The translations under genes were made by a program, and so were the position numbers. A stretch of DNA of 64,000 nucleotides, taken from positions 720,001-784,000 of the forward strand of contig JAQFVV010000143.1 in NCBI GenBank assembly GCA_028023455.1. The letters run 5' to 3'. The notes below the pieces were generated by a model. That model was not told the origin of the DNA. It ran no database searches and saw nothing but the letters and a program-made list of their open reading frames with translations. Shown piece by piece: positions 9,501-21,046 of this stretch. Origin of the DNA: Epiperipatus broadwayi (taxonomy: Eukaryota > Onychophora > Udeonychophora > Euonychophora > Peripatidae). The number at the start of each line of letters is the position of its first letter. The stretch's first letter is position 1.

Positions 9501-10207
9501 GCTAATTGTCTGGCATTGGATGGATTTACCTTGGTACAGATGGTGGTTTGCAGCATAAAAATCCATTAGCTTTTACAACTCTTCTTTAAAATTTAGCTTT
9601 CTTTGTTAAATTTCTTAACTTAGCTCTTTTATCTTAGTAAAGCAAAGGCAATCCCCAAGTGAATAGAAAATGGCGCTGCATAGATTGCATTTACTTTCAC
9701 TTTAAACAAAATTTATTTTTAAAATTAACATTTAACCTACACACAATTTTAAAAGTTAGAAACTGATAGTTGCATAAACATTTCATTATATATGTATTTT
9801 ATATGAGATTCTTAGCCAAATAATAAATTAAATTCATACACATATACCAATTAAAGATTTAAAAAGATAAATATAATCACACTGTAACATTACACATCAC
9901 AGTTTGTACTTGCAAAATGAAATGTGACGTAATAGACCTTTCACATGAAAAATATAATTTCTTGGGCTGACAAATTTAATCAAAATGTAACAACTAGTCT
10001 TTTGAAATACCTACTTCATTTTATTATGACAATAATTATTTTGGATTGCTAGAAATAGACGTTGTGACTATTTTTATTTTTTGATGGTGTTAATATTGAT
10101 TTCTTTTTTTATGCAGATGAATACAATATTAAACATGCACAAACTTTCAGGCAACATTTCAAAAACCCATGCTGAAATTTAGTAGCATCTTTGTCTGTTT
10201 GAACAAG

Positions 10208-10297
10208 CTTCTCTAAATAATTTTTTGCTCCAATAAGCCTCAAAATTTGAACGCTTCTCTAAATAATTTTGCTCCAAAAAGCCTCAAAATTTGACTA
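10208..10297. repeat. 46-bp tandem duplication
   Basis: Two adjacent copies of a unit begin CTTCTCTAAATAATTTT and end GCCTCAAAATTTGA. They lie between the two inverted modules of the large repeat structure. Confidence 0.7.
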
Positions 10298-10487
10298 TTC
10301 TTTTTGCCTATTTTCAAATTGCATTGGGATGTTATATTTTGCAGAACTACCTTCTTTAAATAATTGTTTGCTAAAACTTGCTGTTAAATTCTGCTATTGT
10401 TGTATTTTTTAAACCATCAAATAACCATTGCTGAACTACCTTCTTTAATCTGCTGTTATTAGTTAAGTATGCTGCAATCTGAATGAT

Positions 10488-10975
10488 CCTGGAAGAAAAT
10501 TGGTAATATTTCTTCACTGCAGAGCTCTATAAATCTATTTTAAAAACTTATATTTAAATGAAGCAAGCTATAATGAACGTTCATTAAATTATAAATTCTC
10601 AATTACTTAAAATTCTTGTTACTGTAAGTCTTGCCTATAAATGTAGCTTTTTAATAATTTTTTCTGTAACTGTAATCAGTTATTATTTTAACCTTTCTAT
10701 AATCTGTAGCCATGTCTATTTTCTATTCTAATTATTTTTATTTCATTTCTAAATGTATATGTTATGATATGCCATAATTTCAAAGCAGAGAATAATTAAT
10801 TTAATAAATTTTTGGGAAAAACAATTAGAAGCTCTCCAGTATAATGTTCTCATTGCTTTTTAGCTGCTATAAATCACTGCTTTGAAATCTATTTTAAGAG
10901 ATAACAACAGATCACTATGCGCTCATTGTTATCTATATTTAACTACTTAATATGCATTAGTCTGTTATTAAGGTT
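10488..10975 (-). repeat. Internal inverted-repeat module, copy 2
   Basis: Reverse-complement partner of 9047-9500. Identity is high but broken by several short indels, so the duplication is not recent. A transcript through both would fold into a hairpin of roughly 450 bp around a 1-kb loop. Confidence 0.75.
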
Positions 10976-12589
10976 TAGGAATTATTATTATAGATCCCAC
11001 AGGCATATTTGCAAATGTATAATGCCTGAAATAGGCTTTCTTCTCCCTAGTTTTATAATAAAGGAATATATTGTAATGGTCAGATTTGTACACTCATGCA
11101 ACAAAATCCAGAGTCCAGGCAAAGTACACAAAACTTGACCAGGAGTGAGGTAGTGAGACCTCGAATCCAACCAAGCTTCAACTTATTTGCCAGTAATTCG
11201 TAATTTAACACCATATGAGTGACATTTCTGAAGTCATGCTCAGTCTTAATTCAACCTGCGAGCTGGCATAGGATGGAGAAACATGAGACTCAAGGGATAA
11301 ATATGGGTGAAATAGACCACTTGACACACTATTTATATTAACTACAGCATTATATACCCAGCATATAAAATCATTAAGAACTTGGGATCGTAGAATGTGT
11401 ATTGAATAAGATTATGTGGATTGGTTTGAAATAGAACCATGAGCAAGAAATATATGAAACAATTTATATTTTTAAAATGTTTATTAAAACAATAACAAAT
11501 AATGGTGATATTAGCAATTAAGCTAATGTACATGTGCTTTAAAGATAAATTATAAATGAATACTCCCATTTTTCCAGACACAAGATATAGTTTTTTAGAA
11601 AAGATGGAACATGTAGGCATTTCCATAGTGAATGAGAATGTTATCCGTACAGATGTCTCATATTAATATATTAAAACAAATGTATATGCGGTTCATAAAT
11701 CATGCCTAATTATATAATATACCCATCCTATTGTTCTTGGTTTGCTAAAGTTATAAGTTGATAGCCTAACAGAGATGATGAATACATACAGCTCTTAGGT
11801 GGCTGTTATATATCTTAATAGAGTGAGCAAATAAATAAACTCAATATCATGCAGATTCAACCTGATAACCAAGATTTAAACTTCAGTCTAAAGCTGAATA
11901 ATTAATAACGAGGAAAATAACTGGTTACCTTTAGATTCACATATATATGCTATGGCATTATAATAAATACTAAAAATAAGTTTGCAGTGCGAGTGTAGTA
12001 ATTATTCAGGAGCTTCAGCATCAAATGCTCAGTTGCTCTGATACCGGATGGTTTGATGCCATTAATATAAGTTCAGGAACTCGAATCGGCTTTATAAAAA
12101 TGATCTGGACCCTAGTGTTCCAGTTCTAAGAAAAATAGCCACACCTGAACTAAAGAATGGGGTAAGCTGTCACCGTAAAGTCCATTTAAAAGATGCAGCA
12201 AAACATAAATACACATAAGTGTACTGTATAAAGACACACTCGCATTGTACACACAAAAGACCAATATGTATGCGTATAACTAATTAACTGCACCTAAAAC
12301 AGATAGCTTCTATCTGTCAAACTAGCACAACCCAGTTCTTAAACTAGCATTATAATTATGCTAATAAAAGTGACTTAAATTATATTATAATCTAGTTAAA
12401 ATCCTGAATCTGCATACATATATAGTTTCAATTGAAGAGAGAATGTATATTTGATGGGAATTAATAAACATTAGCAAATATACTTTAATATCATCTCTAG
12501 CTAGTATATCCCTTCCAATTAATAGATATCAAAAGTCATAATATATAAAAAAAACTGACTAAGCAAACCTTGCACAATATAATGCAATT

Positions 12590-13190
12590 TATAATATATA
12601 TAATATGACAATAATGAGCGCATAGTGATCGTTTATTATCTAATAATAATATTTCAAAACAGCAATTTAATATGACAAGCAGCGTTCTTAAAACGTTTAA
12701 AGTGGAGATTTTAATTATCTCCATTGTAAGTTAGTTAATAATTATTTGCTGTTTTGAAAGATGGGCATATTATAACATATATTAAATTTAAACAGCATAA
12801 ATGTAAACAAAACATCTAGGCATGACCACAGTTTTTAAAAATTTAAGATAACTGATTGCAGATATTTACAGATGACAAAAAGTAAAGTCTTTTAATTTAT
12901 AAGCAAATTCAGGCAAGTTTACAAGGTTAAATTATAAACGATTTTATAGTTACTTTTAGAAACAAATTACAGACTTTAAGACAGGAGATTGACAATAATG
13001 ATTTACAATATATAGATAAATTTAGGCAAGTTTAACACAGTTTCTTTTACAAATGATTTAAATTCAAGAATTTTGAGAAATTATATAGAACATTCTTTAT
13101 AGTGAATAAGCTAGCTTAGATTATAGGTTTATAGATTAATGTATAGAGTTTTGCAGTCTTTAAAGGAACATTACTGGTCTTCTTGGTAGT
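12590..13190 (+). repeat. Internal module, copy 3 (diverged)
   Basis: The order of recognisable blocks matches copy 1 at 9047-9500: ATTTCAAAACAG near 12650, the ATTATAACATAT block near 12770, AGATTATAGGTTTATAGA near 13110 and a terminal AGAGTTTTGCAGTC segment near 13145. Extra sequence is present between blocks. Identity is clearly lower than between copies 1 and 2. Confidence 0.5.
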
Positions 13191-14374
13191 GGCTTGTAAT
13201 GCAGGTACATCAAACAGTGGTGTAGTAGCATTCTACTAAGGATAGGTTTACGATCTCTTCACCTCTTTTTCTTATGGCAGGCTACTGGAAGATTTCCCCT
13301 TCCCTGCAATGATGATCCCACCCTTAGAAATGTAGGGATGGATAGGAATTGCCATCTTGGAACAGAGAGACAGCTATCTTTAGCCAAGCCAGCCATGTTA
13401 AAGTCCAAGCTGGTGCAGTACAACTCTCCACAAATGTTTATAGCAAGAAGAACCCTGCAATAAGAAATCTGCCTTATTTATATATTTTTCAGATTAATAC
13501 CAAGTAGCCAGATGTTTAACTTAGAATTCTCCCCCTTTGAAATTTTATAGCCTATATGTTTAATTAATTCCCTTGTTAATTTTTTACTAGAGCCTGTTTC
13601 TTCAATTTTGATCTTTTTAATTTAAAACTTTTAATGGTTTTAGTATGGAAAAGTGATTCATTACAATTGTAATGAGTTTGGAAAAAATGATATTGTTTTA
13701 GACATCATTTAGATAACCTTATCATGTGAAGGTTTGTTTTCTGGTTTTGTTTCTAATTTATTACATCAAAATTGAGAATTGTTCTAGCCTTTAATGACAG
13801 AATGGCCATCTGCAGAACAGCAATCTGCAAAATATCAATGTAAATTCCTTTTAAATAAAACCAAAATATTATTTAGAGAATATTTAAAATGTACATTCTT
13901 TTTTAAATAAAATAAATTTTATGACAAATATTATTTAGAAAAAGAAATATAAATGCTGCAATATATTATAACCGGACCACCATACAACCCCTTTATTACC
14001 TCGGTTGTAACAATTTCCTGATGAGCATGCTGCAGGAAGAAACTATCGATTGGCTTTCCCCAATGCAGATGTTAACCCCCCCTACAACAATATTTCCTGC
14101 TCATCAGAGGATGTAGCAACATAGAGACTGGAAGCATCTAGACATTTCTGTGTTTGGTTTTCCAAATGGCACCACTAGAGTTCCATCTCACTACAACCTG
14201 ACTGACTTAGGTCTAGTTATGCCAGACATAGCTCAGGAGGCATGAAATTCTCATGAACAAGTGCATTGAATGATGAGTGATGCAATAAAAAAAAAATAGA
14301 ATTGAACAACTGGATAACTAAAATTAATTTTAAGTAACAATAATTTTATTTAATAACAGGTTTAAATAAATGAC

Positions 14375-14880
14375 CATCAACAAAGTATTTCATTGACAGT
14401 CCTTTGTATCTTTTCGGCCTACTTCCAATAACATTTTAGATGGCTTAGAAAATGTAATCTGTTGAGAGTAAAGTCCTTCTCGCAACAGTTCTTTAACAGT
14501 TTACATCTTTAATCATTTAGTTACTTCACAGAGAGGAGTGTGATATATTAAGACAACAGAGAGAATAATGAAGACAACTGGTAGCATTTAATTCAGAGTT
14601 CCACTTAATTCCACAAATATTTAATTCAACAAATATTTTATTTACAGTCCATTGTATATCTGGGTATATATCCAATAGTAGGGCAATATGAATTAAAGAA
14701 TGCAAGTTCTTTTACATTTTACATCTCTTCTACTTAATTCAGCAAATATTTTATTTATAGTCCATTGTGTATCTTGGTATGTATCCAATAATAGTACAAT
14801 AGGAATTAAAGAATGCAAGTTCTTTAATAATTTACATTTTTAATTATTTAATTAATTCACAGAGAAGAGTGCAATACATA
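14375..14880. repeat. Degenerate tandem repeats of about 114 bp
   Basis: Units carry the phrases CAAATATTTTATTTA, AGTCCATTGT and GAATTAAAGAATGCAAGTTC. Clear copies begin near 14628 and 14741, and a more diverged copy starts near 14375 (AAAGTATTTCATTGACAGTC). Confidence 0.65.
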
Positions 14881-15068
14881 AAGACAACTAATAGCATTTA
14901 TAATTTGAAATATGGATGTATATTCATACATATAAATTTTATTATTTTATTTAGATATCATTAATATGCAGTTAAGCATTTATGATTTACATTTAATTCT
15001 TCTAGCATAAATATTGACTTGATCTGCTTCAGACGTATATTTTTATACATAAATTCACCAGCAGTTTC

Positions 15069-15640
15069 ATTTATAATTTATCAATAATAAACGTATTTTC
15101 ATGTAGCTATATTTATTTATAATTTTAGTTTCATTTATAATAAACGTATTTTCATATAGCTACTTTTATTCATAATTTTAGTTTCTTTTCTAAGAAAGAC
15201 GTTTTGTTTGTCTTTCATAAACACATATAAATATTACATATTTTATAAAATTGTTACCTTCGTTCATTTTTTCTTGTTTATATCCAGTCTGTTCCATCAA
15301 AAAGAGGTTGTTTTATTTAAGCTGAATGGCATTATTCCCTTTCATGATGATCATCCAGGCAAATCTTGGAGAAACATGGCATTGGAATGAAGAGAGAAAG
15401 CTGTTACTGTTTAGCCTTTCATCGTTATGTTTTCCTTAATAATGTTTTCTTTTTTCATCATTAATAGTGGTTCTTTAACTGCTCTTAATATCTTTTTAAA
15501 GTTAAAATCTTTTTTTCAAAAATCCTCTTTAACATCTACTTGAAAAATATCTCTTTGAAAACAAATAACTTTTTGAAAAACTTTTTTAGAATCTCTTAAA
15601 AATCTCTTTGAAAAAAACTTTTTAAAAATCTGCTCTGAAC
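15069..15640. repeat. Short tandem duplications
   Basis: A unit of about 60 bp with ATAATAAACGTATTTTCAT is duplicated between 15069 and 15185. From 15480 to 15640 a degenerate minisatellite of TCTTTGAAAAA-like words follows. No gene is visible; the reading frame at 15208-15390 has no recognisable domain. Confidence 0.55.
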
Positions 15641-16229
15641 TTGCAACTCGACTATATATATTCTGATTCTTGGATTGATTAGGCAGCCTTTCCCACTGTA
15701 ACTGAATTGCTATCTTCTTAAGGATTGGACAATCTACTTTTAGTGGGATAGATAACAGATTATAAGGATAAGTTCATGTTTTCCAATTTATTAAGACTGC
15801 CTCAAGCTATTATCACACTTTATTCGAAAACATCGTTCCAAAAATTAAAAATGTAATCTTTTTAATAAATGCCAGCTTTTATTTGCATCGTAATTTAAAA
15901 CTATAAAATCAATAATAATTTTCTTTTAACTATAAACTTTTTGCTTTATTTCTTTTTTAATTTGATCAAATCATGCTAGTCTTTTTTAAATGGGGGGGAT
16001 CTTTTGAATACAAACGTGGAACAGTATATCTGTTTCAATATGTACATAAATTGAATCACAAACATTTATTCATGCATATGTGCGATAATACCTATATAAC
16101 TGTGTTGATGCTTATATAACTGTGTTGATGCATATATACATATACTGAGGGTGTTTAAACCTGGCATAGATGTGGCTGTGGGGAAAAATAGATGAAACAG
16201 TTATGAGGAAAAGGAATATACTGTTTCAG

Positions 16230-16746
16230 TATACAGATTCAAAACTACTGTTGAAAGTCTTATTTTTTAAATGTTGATGAAATTTAGTATTATATTTTTG
16301 AAAAGTAGGTTAATTAGGTTTTTTATTTGTTGATACTCCACAAAAGTGTTGAAAGTCAGAAGATTTTTTTTAAATGTAGTGCAATTCATTTTTCCAGCCA
16401 TCCACCATTTTTTTTAAGTATCACTTTGTTTGATTTCATAGGCTTTTGAAAAAAGCATTAAATAGCATTTAGCATACATTAATTTTTTTGAAATTTAGTA
16501 TTATAGTTTTTGATTTATTTCATAGGCTCTAGAAAATAGCATTAAATAGCATTTTTGACTTTTCTAATTATCATTTTGTTTTATTTCATAAGCTTTTGAA
16601 AATAGCATTCATGATTTTTTTTGTTTTTGTAATTTGTATTTTACTTATTTTTGACCAATTTCTTCATGCAAGGAGGGGAGTTGTGTTTTACATATTTCAC
16701 CTATTTCTGTTTTTGTAATTTGTATTTTAAAGCAGTTTCTTCGATT
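16230..16746 (-). repeat. Right arm of large inverted repeat
   Basis: Reverse complement of the left arm at 8338-8981, with fewer internal subrepeats. It ends at CTTCGATTT, in the middle of what the left arm continues as AGAAACCGAAGAAACTGC. Non-LTR reverse transcriptase sequence starts directly afterwards, so this end is a junction rather than a natural terminus. Confidence 0.75.
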
Positions 16747-17530
16747 TACTAAACTTATCTATAATCTATTTCTATTTAATCTATCATATGTGTTCTCTAT
16801 ATCTATAAAGACCATATATAACTGTCTACCTGCATTCCTACTCATATCTATAAGTTGTGTGACTACAAATAAGCTATCTCCTATATGCCTATCCATTCTA
16901 AAACCTTGCATTTTTCCCCACTATATTATTTTTTTCCAATCATTTTGCCACCCTTTCAGCCATCATATATGCAAAAACTTTATATAACACCAATATTACC
17001 ACTACCAGTCTATAATTGTTTATCTTTCTATGGTCTTTATCTTTCCTTTCACTCGTGTATTATTTCAGATATTTGGAAATTCTGTCTTCTGTACCATCAA
17101 ATTAAAACATGATAATAGATTTAATTTTGCTCTATTTCACAAATTCATTACCATCTTTACTGTCCTTCCATCTAAACCGCTTGCCTTTCAACTTTTCAAT
17201 TTCTTCCCTGCCTCATTCAATTCATTTTCATAAAACTAATATTTCAATTACTATGTGCTTTTATGTTTGTTATCATTCTGTATTTCACATCTAGCATCTT
17301 ATGTATATCCATTACATACTTATTTAAGAATATCTCTAATTCTTCTCTAGAGCTATACTCTATTTCTTCATCATCTAGCAATACTATTTCTCTCTCCCCT
17401 ACATTCCTTCTTTTAATGTATTTCCAAAAATTTTTACTCCCACCTCTTACATTTTTATTAATATCCTCCAACAATTTACTATTTCATTTCATTCTCTCTA
17501 TATAATTATCTATTTTAGCAAACTTAGTTT
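16747..17530 (-). pseudogene. Non-LTR retrotransposon reverse transcriptase, 5' part (relic)
   Basis: Reading the minus strand from high to low coordinates gives the linker before the reverse transcriptase (GSKNFWKYIKRR, then EELEIFLNKY around 17300-17450). Decayed RT blocks follow: KASGLDG near 17190, the GDSLFVVTQL block near 16870 and FIDIENTYDRLNRN near 16800, which corresponds to RT motif A (F-D-x-x-K-A-Y-D, with K-A changed to N-T). Several stops and frameshifts are present. The sequence breaks off after motif A, at the arm of the inverted repeat. It is homologous to 20820-21000. The clade cannot be assigned by eye. Confidence 0.7.
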
Positions 17531-17639
17531 TTTAAATACTTTTCCCCTTTAACATTAACATCTTTTTCACTTTCTTTGTTCTAAATAGCACACTTATATT
17601 CTTTGCATGCTTTCCCCTTTTCTTTTAGATTTTTACTAA

Positions 17640-19020
17640 CTCACTTTTCTATTACTTGATGTAATGTGATGTACTGTGACTTCTCCTTAAATGGAGTCAG
17701 GAATCTCTCAGCAACTATACCCCAAAGAAACCTGTTAGCTGCTTTACCTTCCCCTTCCATTCCCCAACCTAAACTTTCCCATAATCTGCTCCATCCCATT
17801 TCCACAACATAATGTTTGTAACATCTATGGGCTTTATATCTAAATCCCCCTTATCTTTTCCCAAACCCAGCATAAAAACCAATAACCCACTTTCTGTATA
17901 ATCACTTTGTTCATATTTATCCTTCCATAACTTCATTATTTGTACACTTTCTGCTTTCAAGCATTTACATTCAATCAAAAGATGCCTAATATTTTCTATG
18001 CCTTCCTTACACAATTTGCAGACTAAATCACCCATATTTTTCCATTTACATGTATATTCTCTTGTTGCTAAAGATCTTTCAAGCCTTAAACAATAAACTA
18101 TTTTCCTTACTATTATCATAAATTAACTCGCACCCAATGTTCTGTTTACTTCTATATATATTTAAAGTCTTTTTACTCTTCATACTAGTTCTCCATCTCT
18201 CCAACTCCCTATTCTTTATTAATGCATCTATTCTTTTATCCCATTCCTTACCACTATAACATTCAACAATCCTCCTAACAATCATCCCACCTTTTATATG
18301 AGTATACTAATATAAATTCTTCATCCAAATCTTTTGTGTACCGCATTATCTTTCTCACCCATCTTGTTGCCTGTCCCACTCATAACCCATTTAAATATTA
18401 TTTTGGCTATTCTTTTATTATCCATAAACTGCAACCTATCAAACATTTTCATTTTACTTTTTGCATCTCTCATATAAAAACTTGACCATCCCATTTCTCC
18501 TTGAATTACCTCCTTTACTGTCCACACCTCTGCATGTAATGCATATCTTCCTACTTCCCTTTGTACTTTCTCTAAGTAATCTAATACACCTTTACTAACA
18601 CATAACGCATCATTACCATATGTTAACCCTGCTACTGCAATTCCCTTCCATACAATTCTAGCTGCATCATACTTATTATATGAAAACTGTTAATTTCTTT
18701 ACCAAACCCTTTCTTTTCTTTGCTTCATTTACCAATTTTTTCTCCCATTCATCCAAGCAATTTTCCTGATTACTTAAGATGATTCCCAAATAACTATATC
18801 TACCCACCACACTTAACTTTATATCCCCCAATAAAAATTCAACATCTTCTCTTTCCCCAGTATTAACCATCATTGTATTTGATTTTTCTTCACTAGACTT
18901 AATCCTTATCTCTTTACCCACCCATGCACATGTTCTCAGCATAGCTTTCATATATTCTCTTCTTTCTGCACACAAAACGATATCCGCAAAAAAAAAAAAG
19001 ACTCCCAAAGTATTGTAACA
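17640..19020 (-). pseudogene. Non-LTR retrotransposon reverse transcriptase, 3' part (relic)
   Basis: The minus strand starts at 19008 with FFADIVLCAE, which is RT motif C (usually FADDIVL; one D is lost). The conserved segment RYSYLGIILS follows (about 18800), then the thumb and C-terminal region with IQGEMGWSSF (18480) and a late segment WKNMGDLVCKLC-EG-I-HLLIEC (about 17990-18040). That last segment matches the Cys/His-rich tail found in several non-LTR families. Frames change at least four times between 19010 and 17770. Motifs A and B, which should precede it, occur at 20580-21045, suggesting one element split by an insertion. Confidence 0.72.
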
Positions 19021-19029
19021 GTATACGAA

Positions 19030-20575
19030 TTACATAGTTCACTTGTTTTTTTTATTTATTAAAAAAATATAAAATTTAAAAAATATATATCAGAATCAGT
19101 AGCTTGAAAATATAGAAATTAAAATACAGGGAAATTTAGAGATAAATTAGAAACTAATAATTATAACTTGTCTTTCTTTTATACAATATTATCAGACAAA
19201 AATATTCTTTAAGAAAAAAAAGTGTTTTTAATTAAAATAAAAATAAAAAGTTTAGGATTAATGAAAATAATTTGTACAAAAATAATCAGGCTGGAGATTA
19301 AAATTCCAGACTGATTAGTTGAACAATTTCTAATCTCTGTAATTAAAATTATCAAACAGAAAATAAAGAAATGTAAACTATAATTAATATTTTTAGAGAT
19401 AAAATGTGTTGAAGCTAGAGCAAAGGTGGGGTCAGAGTAATATAAAAGACACACAAGCTCTATTGTCTTCAGTTTTGAGTTCAGATAGTTTTTTGAGTTC
19501 AGTTGTTAAGTTTGAAGTTAAGTTCAGAGAGTCAGTTCAAGCCAGATTTAAAAGAATGATTGGCTAGAACCGAACATTGTGTTCAGTCATTTTCTCCGTT
19601 CTTCTCTCGTGTGCCATTTAGCAAAATGCCATAACAAATTACTCTGACTCACCTTCTGCCAAAGTTTCAACCCGCCCTACTAAATTAAGTGAAAATTATG
19701 TAAACCAAGCCACCAAGAACAAGGGACCCCAAGAAGCTATCTTTCAGTTAGAAATACCAATGCCAGGACCAAGAAACTAACTGGATCTGAGGACAAAAGG
19801 GGTGATCACCCAACTACAACTACAAAAAAATACAGGAACTATGATACCTACTATGGAAATTAAAAAATAAAAGAACCACTACAAAGACAATGTGGAAATG
19901 ACAAATAAAGTCCTAAAGCAGCACTATAAATCCTAGGTAAATATTTATTAATATCAGGATAAAAACTTTTAAATCTTACACATTAAAATAAGCATGCAAA
20001 ATTTTTTAAATGTGTAATATTTCTTATGTGTTTACATTTTAATTATGTCTTATTATTATTATTATTATTACATTTATAATTATTATCACTGTTTTTAAAA
20101 TAAATTTTGTTTGAAATTATTAATGTTGTTTTTTCCATCTCTCTCTCTTTCTCTCTCCATTCATAATCAAATGTGCAGCCGGTCTCATATGAAGAACTCG
20201 CCATAGGTCAAGCGCTTGAAATGTGTTGATAACATCTCATGGGTTCCAATCTATTTATTGGATGGTGCCCTGGGTTTTTAACCCATTATAAATTTCCCCA
20301 TGGGATGTTTCACGTTTAGTTACTTCGGCCTGGAAAGATGACTACGGTTTAATATTTTATTAAATCACAGTCTGACCAGAGGTATGATTGATATATAAGT
20401 ATTAATCATATTTACTTTCCTGCTTGAGTATCGGGTTTTTAAAAAGGTCTTTTTTGCAAAATAATATGATTTTATAAAATTAGAATAAATAATTAGAAAG
20501 TTAAAAAATTAAAAAGTGCAAGTTGGTAAAGTTTTAAAAAATCTAAAAGTTTAATTAAAGGATCTTAATTCCCGT
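19030..20575. mobile_element. 1.5-kb insertion splitting the reverse transcriptase
   Basis: This segment separates RT motif B (at 20.6 kb) from motif C (at 19.0 kb) of a minus-strand non-LTR element. Similar short words at its borders (GTAACAGTATAC near 19018-19029 and GTTATAGTATAT near 20574-20585) could be a decayed target duplication. Inside are a TATAAAAG at 19441-19448 followed by T- and CAG-rich leader-like sequence, an ATT microsatellite near 20050, and an imperfect hairpin around 20230-20310 built on CATCTCATGGG and CCCATGGGATG. It could be a solo LTR or another non-coding element. No protein trace is present. Confidence 0.45.
19441..19448 (+). promoter_or_regulatory. TATA-box-like element
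   Basis: TATAAAAG lies in a locally less AT-rich context (GGTGGGGTCAGAG upstream). It is followed about 30 bp later by TTGTCTTCAGTTTTGAG. The position inside an apparent insertion suggests a retroelement core promoter. No transcript evidence is available from sequence. Confidence 0.3.
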
Positions 20576-21046
20576 TATAGTATATATTCCCTTGCCACCT
20601 ATTAACGGTATCTCTATCCCTCTTCCTAGTCTTTCTATTGCTTCCTCCATTTCACTCAAATGCAACAAAAACAAAATAGGTGACATAGGGCATCCTTGCC
20701 TTAGACCCACCCCATTTTTAACTTTAACTGATTCTATATCCCTAATTGATAAGTATAGTAATTATTTTTCATACAATTTCTTAATAATATTTACTAAAGC
20801 TTCATCCATTCCCAAATTTGCTAAACTTACCCATAATCTATTTCTATTTACTCTATCATATGCCTTCTCTATATCTATAAAACTCATATATAATGATCTA
20901 TCTGAATTCCTATTCATATTCATAAGTTGTGTAACTACAAATAAGCTATCTCCTATATGCCTGACCTAAAACCTCTTTGCATTTCTCCACTACATTATTC
21001 TCTTCCATCCACTTTACAACTCTTCCAGCCATCATATATTTTATTC
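20576..21046 (-). pseudogene. Non-LTR reverse transcriptase, motifs A and B (relic)
   Basis: On the minus strand the frame reads MMAGRVVKWMEENN (about 21030), GDSLFVVTQLMN (20960), FIDIEKAYDRVNRN (RT motif A, about 20880), then VGLRQGCPMSPILF (motif B with the QGCPMSP signature, about 20700) and ends IEIPLIGG near 20600. One stop (after KKLYEK) and one frameshift near 20965 break it. It is in the same orientation as, and collinear with, the motif C piece at 19.0 kb. With that piece it makes a plausible single copy. Confidence 0.78.

Larger units (their letters stand above)
8163..16746. mobile_element. Putative large fold-back element, non-coding
   Basis: The block is bounded by inverted arms (about 8338-8981 and 16230-16746). 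It contains a second inverted pair (9047-9500 with 10488-10975) and a further related copy (about 12590-13190). The interior holds several tandem duplications (10208, 14628 and 15069) and no transposase, integrase or polymerase trace. I infer one long non-autonomous fold-back element or several nested copies of one family. The right arm stops abruptly where non-LTR retrotransposon sequence begins (16747), so the right end is probably truncated. The frames at 10917-11138 and 11342-11626 show no family motif. Confidence 0.5.

Noticed and set aside
11090-11180. TCGAATCC near 11160 as a tRNA gene B box or SINE head
   Set aside because: No matching A box at the right distance and no cloverleaf pairing.
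11342-11626. 94-codon minus-strand frame as a small membrane protein
   Set aside because: Ile/Phe/Tyr-rich composition follows from AT content. There is no start context, conserved motif or neighbour, and it lies inside a non-coding repeat structure.
14010-14115. CTGATGAGCATGCTGC and GAAAC near 14018-14046 as another hammerhead ribozyme, with CTGATGAGCAGG on the opposite strand near 14105
   Set aside because: No stem II can be formed directly between the two core boxes, and no stem I pairing is visible. Probably a coincidence or a heavily decayed repeat.
16790-17505. Plus-strand frames at 16790-17505 as genes
   Set aside because: They are antisense shadows of the minus-strand reverse transcriptase relic, recognisable by RT motif A on the other strand.
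20592-20969. 125-codon plus-strand frame as a protein gene
   Set aside because: Antisense of RT motifs A and B (QGCPMSP and FIDIEKAYD on the minus strand).
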